Origin: Clostridia bacterium
GTDB lineage: Bacteria; Bacillota; Clostridia; Christensenellales; Aristaeellaceae
Direction of reading: 5' to 3'
Assembly: GCA_017458865.1 (NCBI GenBank)
Contig: JAFSZW010000342.1
Coordinates: forward strand, 1-9,407
DNA: 9,407 bases
The notes under the pieces were generated by a model. It ran no database searches and was not told the DNA's origin. It saw nothing but the letters and a program-made list of their open reading frames with translations. The translations under genes and the position numbers were made by a program. Shown in pieces: positions 5,493 through 9,407 of the stretch; the stretch's first letter is position 1, and the number at the start of each line of letters is the position of its first letter.

Positions 5493-7067
5493 TCAGAAGA
5501 TCGGAGCCAGAATGCGCAGAACGGTTTCCCAGACACGGACCATAAACGGGACATGTTTGGCGTATTCTGCGGTAACCTCTGTACACTGGGGAAGCAGATT
5601 GTCAAAATCACGTTTGATGTCATTGACGGCAGAGCAATCGTACATGAGCACCGCATCCTCAAAATGGTGATAAAGGCTGCGGTAATCCAGGTTTATCGTC
5701 CCGCATACGGCAATGACATCGTCGCTGACACATTGCTTGGCATGGCAGAATCCGGGGGTATACTCGAAAATCCGGATGCCGTGGCTGGCGAGAATGCGAT
5801 AGGAGCTGCGTGTTACGCGATAGACCATTTTCTTGTCCGGTATGCCCGGTGTGATGATGCGTACATCGACACCGCGCCCGGCAGCCAACAGGAAGGCACG
5901 GACCATCTCGTCGGTGATGATCAGGTATGGCGTCGTAAACCAGCAGTAACGCCGGGCGCCTGAGAGCAGGTTCATATAGGCGTTTTCCGCGACGTGTTCA
6001 AACGTGAGCGGGCTGTCGCTGTAAGGCTGGACATATCCGACGTTCGAGAAAGCAGGCACTTTCGGCGGGAACAGTGGCTTGAAGTCCCGATCCTCGTGAT
6101 TCTCCCCGCGGATGGAGCTCCAGGTTTCAAGGAACATGCAGGTCAGGGAGCGCGTAGCCTCGCCCTCAAGCCGTACGCCGGTATCTTTCCAGTGCCCGTA
6201 GGGACTGGTCAGATTGAAGTATTCATCGGCAAGATTGTAGCCGCCGGTATAGGCAATGACACCGTCGATTATCGTGATTTTCCGGTGGTCCCGGTTGTTC
6301 ATGAAGATATTGGTCAGCGGCATCATGGGATTGAAGATTCTGCACTTGATACCGTCTTTTTCCATCTTGCGGACAAAATCCCGGTCAATGAAGAAGACAG
6401 AACCAATGTCGTCGTAGAACAGACGGACATCCACGCCGGCAATGACGCGTTCTTTCAGAATCTCATGAATCTCGCTGAAGATCTGCTTGTCTTCGATCGC
6501 ATAGTATTCAAGGAAAATAAAGCGCTGCGCACTGCGCAGGTCCGTTTTCATCTGTTCAAGAATATCAACGGTATCCGGGAAAAAGTCAATTTTTGTATTG
6601 TGGTAAACCGGGAAACCGGAGATGTTTCGAATATAATGAAATTGTCCGGCTACGTGCGGATCCTGCTCATCAAGCTCACGGAAGACTTCCGTATCGTTCG
6701 GTAGAAATGGCTTAAGACGCTTGTTGATTGAGTTAAACCGGCGTTTCATGGCGTTTGTCGTGCCTGTCAGACCCAGCAAAAGGTATAAAAATGTACCAAG
6801 CGGCGGGACAGCGATAATGACAAGCATCCAGACCATTTTCATGGAAGCGTTTTCGTGGCGGCCGTAGATCATGAGTGCAACCAGCGTTGCAACGACAGTG
6901 ATAATGGCTGAAACCCATGGGAGGTTTGCGCTGATTGCGCGCATCACGTACATCATATAGCTGATTTCAAAAACGATGGCTGTAGCAGCTATAAAGATAC
7001 GTAAAGCGCCTCCCTTGACATAGGCTTTGCTTTCCAGTGTCTTAAAAGGAGTAACGGTGCGTTTCAT
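5493..7067 (-). CDS. cls: Cardiolipin synthase (phospholipase D superfamily)
   Basis: The 524-residue protein joins two phosphatidylglycerol molecules into cardiolipin and glycerol at the membrane. Three hydrophobic segments lie at about 21-44, 49-69 and 78-100, followed by two phospholipase D domains. Each has its HKD motif: HRKITIIDG (His261, Lys263, Asp268) with a following YTGGYN, and CHAKQCVSDD (His442, Lys444, Asp449) with a following GTINLDYRS. Length and layout match Bacillota Cls proteins, and both active-site halves are intact. The start MKRTVTPFK has AAAGG seven bases upstream. A promoter candidate lies about 95 bp upstream. It probably heads an operon with the HAD-IIA phosphatase gene. 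Assignment to this family is firm; some relatives use other phospholipids. Confidence 0.94.
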   Translation of the reverse strand: MKRTVTPFKTLESKAYVKGGALRIFIAATAIVFEISYMMYVMRAISANLPWVSAIITVVATLVALMIYGRHENASMKMVWMLVIIAVPPLGTFLYLLLGLTGTTNAMKRRFNSINKRLKPFLPNDTEVFRELDEQDPHVAGQFHYIRNISGFPVYHNTKIDFFPDTVDILEQMKTDLRSAQRFIFLEYYAIEDKQIFSEIHEILKERVIAGVDVRLFYDDIGSVFFIDRDFVRKMEKDGIKCRIFNPMMPLTNIFMNNRDHRKITIIDGVIAYTGGYNLADEYFNLTSPYGHWKDTGVRLEGEATRSLTCMFLETWSSIRGENHEDRDFKPLFPPKVPAFSNVGYVQPYSDSPLTFEHVAENAYMNLLSGARRYCWFTTPYLIITDEMVRAFLLAAGRGVDVRIITPGIPDKKMVYRVTRSSYRILASHGIRIFEYTPGFCHAKQCVSDDVIAVCGTINLDYRSLYHHFEDAVLMYDCSAVNDIKRDFDNLLPQCTEVTAEYAKHVPFMVRVWETVLRILAPIF

Positions 7068-7160
7068 CCCAAAACCTTTCCGTCTGTTTCAAAAGAATCG
7101 GGGCATATTTAAAAAACCAGGATACTATGGGAAAAGCAAAAAATACAACTGTATGAGGAT

Positions 7161-7189
7161 AGTGTATCACAAAAACAGGGTGTAAACAA
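7161..7189 (-). promoter_or_regulatory. Promoter candidate for cls
   Basis: On the minus strand TTGTTT (7189-7184), a 17-bp spacer and TACACT (7166-7161) with TGA before the -10 form an extended -10-like promoter. Matches are modest (three and four of six). The flanking region is AT-rich. The start would be near 7154. Confidence 0.4.
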
Positions 7190-7212
7190 TATAAGTTTTA
7201 AAGGGTCAGTTT

Positions 7213-7244
7213 GACTGGCACTTGACCGGTGTCAAATGCCAGTC
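7213..7244. repeat. 32-bp near-perfect dyad
   Basis: Outer arms GACTGGCA (7213-7220) and TGCCAGTC (7237-7244) and inner arms TTGAC (7222-7226) and GTCAA (7231-7235) are separated by one C/A mismatch, around a CGGT loop. In total 13 pairs form in 32 bases. No T-run follows on either strand, so it is not a standard terminator. It sits just upstream of the cls promoter candidate. Operator or structured RNA are both possible. Confidence 0.7.
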
Positions 7245-7339
7245 GGGCAAACCGGACAGTTGAGCAAAAACCCGGAATCCGTTCATGTGAAGGGATACAG
7301 ATGCATTGTGACAGTTGATCTGACAGGGAATAGCAGATG

Positions 7340-7356
7340 TGTGTCCATAGGACACA
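7340..7356. repeat. 17-bp dyad
   Basis: TGTGTCC and GGACACA pair perfectly around ATA. There is no T-run on either side. It lies about 170 bp upstream of the flavin reductase promoter. Role unknown. Confidence 0.55.
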
Positions 7357-7484
7357 GGGCAAGACAGGATGCCATGAGGGAAAGTGGCGACAATTGGTGA
7401 TGCCTGTGCAAGTGAAGAGAACGGACAGACAGGAGACCGGCAAAACAGGGCGCTATGACTTGAACATGCGGGCATAAGTTTTTG

Positions 7485-7535
7485 TTGGGATTGTCAATAT
7501 TTCTACTTTTAATCTGACCGGAAATTCTGTATAAT
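7485..7535 (+). promoter_or_regulatory. Promoter region of the flavin reductase gene
   Basis: A perfect TATAAT lies at 7530-7535, with only a weak -35 at 17 bp (TTTTAA). A second possible promoter overlaps it: TTGGGA (7485-7490), 17 bp, TTTAAT (7508-7513). The stretch is AT-rich compared with its surroundings. The first would start near 7542, giving a leader of about 80 nt. Confidence 0.5.
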
Positions 7536-7606
7536 GATTGCAGGGTGCGGAATCGGAATCATCCTGACGAAATAATGAGTCCGGCAAAGCGCATCAATAA
7601 TGTTTT

Positions 7607-7612
7607 AGGAGG
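7607..7612 (+). promoter_or_regulatory. Ribosome binding site of the flavin reductase gene
   Basis: A full AGGAGG lies eight bases before the ATG at 7621. It fixes the start, which is followed immediately by a signal peptide. Confidence 0.85.
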
Positions 7613-7620
7613 AATCGCTC

Positions 7621-9407
7621 ATGAAAAGAAAACTGTTGTCCCTGCTGATTGCCCTGGCAATGATGCTCAGCATTTTGCCCGCGGCTATGGCAGATGGTGA
7701 AACCGTCGGATCCGCAACCGTAAAGGGATTTGGCGGCGACATCACGGTAACCATCGAGCTGGAGAATGGTGTCATTGATGATGTGGACATCACAGGTGAG
7801 GGCGAGACGGCAGGCATCGGCAGCAAGATCATTGAAGAGTGGCCGGATGTCTTTGAGGAGCAGAACGGTATTGTTGATACCTATACCGGTGCAACCTTCG
7901 CAGGCATTACACGTGAGGCCGTCATTGAAGCTGCACGCCAGGCACTGACTGCGGCCGGCGTCAATCCGGATGACTATATGCGCGATGCTGCTGAAGAGTC
8001 AGCCGAGGATGTAACCATTGATACGGATATCGTGGTTATCGGTGCCGGCGGCGCTGGCATGGTGGCTGCCATTACGGCGGCAGATGCCGGCAAGAATGTA
8101 GTTATTCTTGAAAGCCAGCCTGCGGTCGGCGGCAACAGCGTCAAGTCCACCGGCGGCATGAATGCGGCAAAGACTGAGTATCAGGATAAGAACACATTTG
8201 ACGAGGCTGCCGGTGTTGAGAAGACACTGAAATCAGCTGAGGCCTATGCAGATAACGAAGCGATTGCAAAGCTTGCAGCAACCGTGAGCGAGCAGTGGGC
8301 AGCGTATCAGGCAAATCCAGAGGGATATTTTGACAGCACTGAGCTGTTTGCACTTGATACGATGATCGGCGGCAAGGGCATCAATGATCCTGAGCTGGTG
8401 AACACGCTGGTTAATAACAGTGAAGCGGCCATCGCATGGCTGTCCTCCGTCGGTATTGATCTCAACAATGTTGCAGCGTTCGGCGGCGCGTCCGTCAAGC
8501 GCATCCATCGCCCCGTGAATGCCGAGGGCAAGGTTGTATCCGTTGGTGCCTACACTGTGCCGCTGCTGGAGACGGCAAGCCAGGCAAGGGAAAACATCAC
8601 GCTCATGACCGACACCACGGCAACTGCCATTCTGACGGATGATACCGGTGCGGCATGCGGCGTAACGGCAACGGGCAAGAGCGGCAACACCGTTACGGTA
8701 AATGCGAAGGCAGTCATCATTGCGGCCGGCGGCTTTGGCGCCAACCTGGATATGGTTGTCGAGTATAAGCCGGACCTTGCAGGCTTCATGACCACCAACG
8801 CAGCCGGCATCCAGGGCCAGGGTATTCAGATGGCTGTGGCGCTTGGCGCGGCAACTGTTGATATGGAGCAGATTCAGATTCATCCGACCGTTCAGGCGGA
8901 TACGGCTTCCCTGATTACCGAGGGCCTGCGCGGCGATGGTGCTATCCTTGTCAATGCTGAAGGCAACCGCTTCATCGATGAAGTTGGTACCCGTGATGTG
9001 GTTTCTGCTGCTGAGATCGCACAGCCTGGCTCTTTCAGCTGGCTGATTGTTGACCAGAAGATGGTGGACGCCTCCTCCGTCATTCAGGGATACATCACCC
9101 GCGGCCTGATGCTCAGCGGCGATACCTATGAGGCACTGGCTGAGGCGCTGGCAATCCCGGCCGAGGCATTCGCAGCGACGATGAATACCTGGAACGGCTA
9201 TGTGGCAGAGAAGAACGATCCGGACTTTGGGCGGACCAGCTTTGCCTCTCCGCTGGATACCGCACCGTTCTATGCAGTAAAGGTTACTGCAGGTATCCAT
9301 CATACCATGGGCGGTCTTAAGATCGACACGGAAACCCGTGTTCTGACCACTGAAGGCACAGCCATCCCGGGCCTCTTCGCAGATGGCGAGGTCACAGGCG
9401 GTGTCCA
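7621..9407 (+). CDS. Secreted FMN-binding/FAD-dependent fumarate reductase-like flavoprotein (3' end outside window)
   Basis: 595 codons are visible. Residues 1-24 form a signal peptide: MKRK, a hydrophobic core, then AMA before Asp25. No lipobox Cys is seen. Residues about 28-110 are an FMN-binding domain; DTYTGAT has Thr92 in the position to which ApbE attaches FMN covalently. From about 134 the FAD domain begins with VIGAGGAG (141-146) and GGNSVKSTGGMN (170-181). Residues important in Shewanella flavocytochrome c3 appear in order with the spacing I recall: His421 (IHPT), Thr433-Glu434, Arg437, the likely proton donor Arg458 (GTRD), and His560/His561 (HHTMGG). I infer reduction of fumarate or a similar acid outside the membrane, with electrons entering through FMN. 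No haem CXXCH motif is present. The FAD and substrate-binding end, including the late active-site arginine, is beyond the window. Confidence 0.92.
   Translation, partial: MKRKLLSLLIALAMMLSILPAAMADGETVGSATVKGFGGDITVTIELENGVIDDVDITGEGETAGIGSKIIEEWPDVFEEQNGIVDTYTGATFAGITREAVIEAARQALTAAGVNPDDYMRDAAEESAEDVTIDTDIVVIGAGGAGMVAAITAADAGKNVVILESQPAVGGNSVKSTGGMNAAKTEYQDKNTFDEAAGVEKTLKSAEAYADNEAIAKLAATVSEQWAAYQANPEGYFDSTELFALDTMIGGKGINDPELVNTLVNNSEAAIAWLSSVGIDLNNVAAFGGASVKRIHRPVNAEGKVVSVGAYTVPLLETASQARENITLMTDTTATAILTDDTGAACGVTATGKSGNTVTVNAKAVIIAAGGFGANLDMVVEYKPDLAGFMTTNAAGIQGQGIQMAVALGAATVDMEQIQIHPTVQADTASLITEGLRGDGAILVNAEGNRFIDEVGTRDVVSAAEIAQPGSFSWLIVDQKMVDASSVIQGYITRGLMLSGDTYEALAEALAIPAEAFAATMNTWNGYVAEKNDPDFGRTSFASPLDTAPFYAVKVTAGIHHTMGGLKIDTETRVLTTEGTAIPGLFADGEVTGGV

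Larger units (their letters stand above)
7068..7620. other. 553-bp divergent intergenic region, no gene seen
   Basis: I see no convincing gene. Two overlapping minus-strand frames (7198-7443 and 7206-7475) lack ribosome binding sites and read as low-complexity Ser/Cys/Pro/His-rich protein. The stretch holds the cls promoter candidate, two dyads (7213-7244 and 7340-7356), and the promoter and ribosome binding site of the flavin reductase gene. The plus strand from about 7290 to 7450 is purine-rich and contains the word ACAG repeatedly. Regulation of the two divergent genes, or an unannotated small RNA, could lie here. Confidence 0.6.

Noticed and set aside
5994..6704. Plus-strand open frame of 236 codons opposite cls
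   Set aside because: It is fully antisense to the phospholipase D domains of cardiolipin synthase and shows no domain or ribosome binding site.
7175..7449. Recurrent ACAG/ACAGG words on the plus strand (about ten in 275 bases)
   Set aside because: Spacing is irregular (from 4 to 81 bases), flanks do not match, and there is no repeat unit, so it is not a CRISPR or iteron array.
7198..7475. Two overlapping minus-strand frames of 81 and 89 codons in the intergenic region
   Set aside because: Neither has a Shine-Dalgarno sequence, the composition is Ser/Cys/His/Pro-rich, and the stretch is crossed by strong dyads.
8233..9303. Minus-strand open frame of 356 codons opposite the flavin reductase
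   Set aside because: It lies antisense to a gene with clear domains and motifs, has a Cys/His/Arg-rich sequence with no recognisable fold, and is explained by codon bias of the true gene.

Overview
The window looks like a chromosomal segment of a low-to-mid-GC Gram-positive bacterium (Bacillota). I infer this from strong AGGAGG-type ribosome binding sites, sigma-A-like promoters, a Firmicute-type three-segment cardiolipin synthase, a Gram-positive-style signal peptide and many sugar or phosphate-ester enzymes. A gut anaerobe, possibly of the Erysipelotrichia or Clostridia, would fit the GH1 glucosidase and the exported flavin reductase, but the lineage is a guess. I see no phage, transposon, CRISPR array, tRNA or rRNA.

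Layout: (1) 1-949, plus strand, the 3' part of a GH1 beta-glucosidase, closed by a clear intrinsic terminator. (2) 950-1293, a gene-free stretch with an extended -10 promoter and a foldable leader carrying an AGGAGG that matches no ordinary start codon. (3) 1294-1977, plus, a beta-phosphoglucomutase-like HAD phosphatase. (4) 2064-3634, minus, a membrane-anchored endonuclease/exonuclease/phosphatase-fold protein followed 38 bp later by a small HD-domain hydrolase; a long-stem hairpin lies between the converging HAD and HD genes. (5) 3727-4320, minus, a nitroreductase-family flavoprotein with its own promoter, a structured leader and a terminator. (6) 4573-7067, minus, cardiolipin synthase followed by a NagD-like HAD-IIA phosphatase, probably one transcript. 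(7) 7068-7620, a 553-bp divergent intergenic region with a promoter candidate on each strand and two strong dyads. (8) 7621-9407+, plus, a secreted FMN-binding plus FAD-binding fumarate-reductase-like protein, cut by the window end.

The genes do not form one pathway. Glucosidase and HAD phosphatase could both serve sugar use. Cardiolipin synthase acts on membrane phospholipid. The flavin reductase probably passes electrons to a small organic acid outside the membrane. Four of the eight genes encode phosphate-ester hydrolases of different folds (HAD-I, HAD-IIA, HD, EEP), all with unknown substrates.

I did not find a convincing new multi-gene system. The points most worth a second look are the leader before the HAD gene, the alternative-pairing leader of the nitroreductase, the dyads in the 7.2-7.4 kb region and the likely substrate of the exported reductase.
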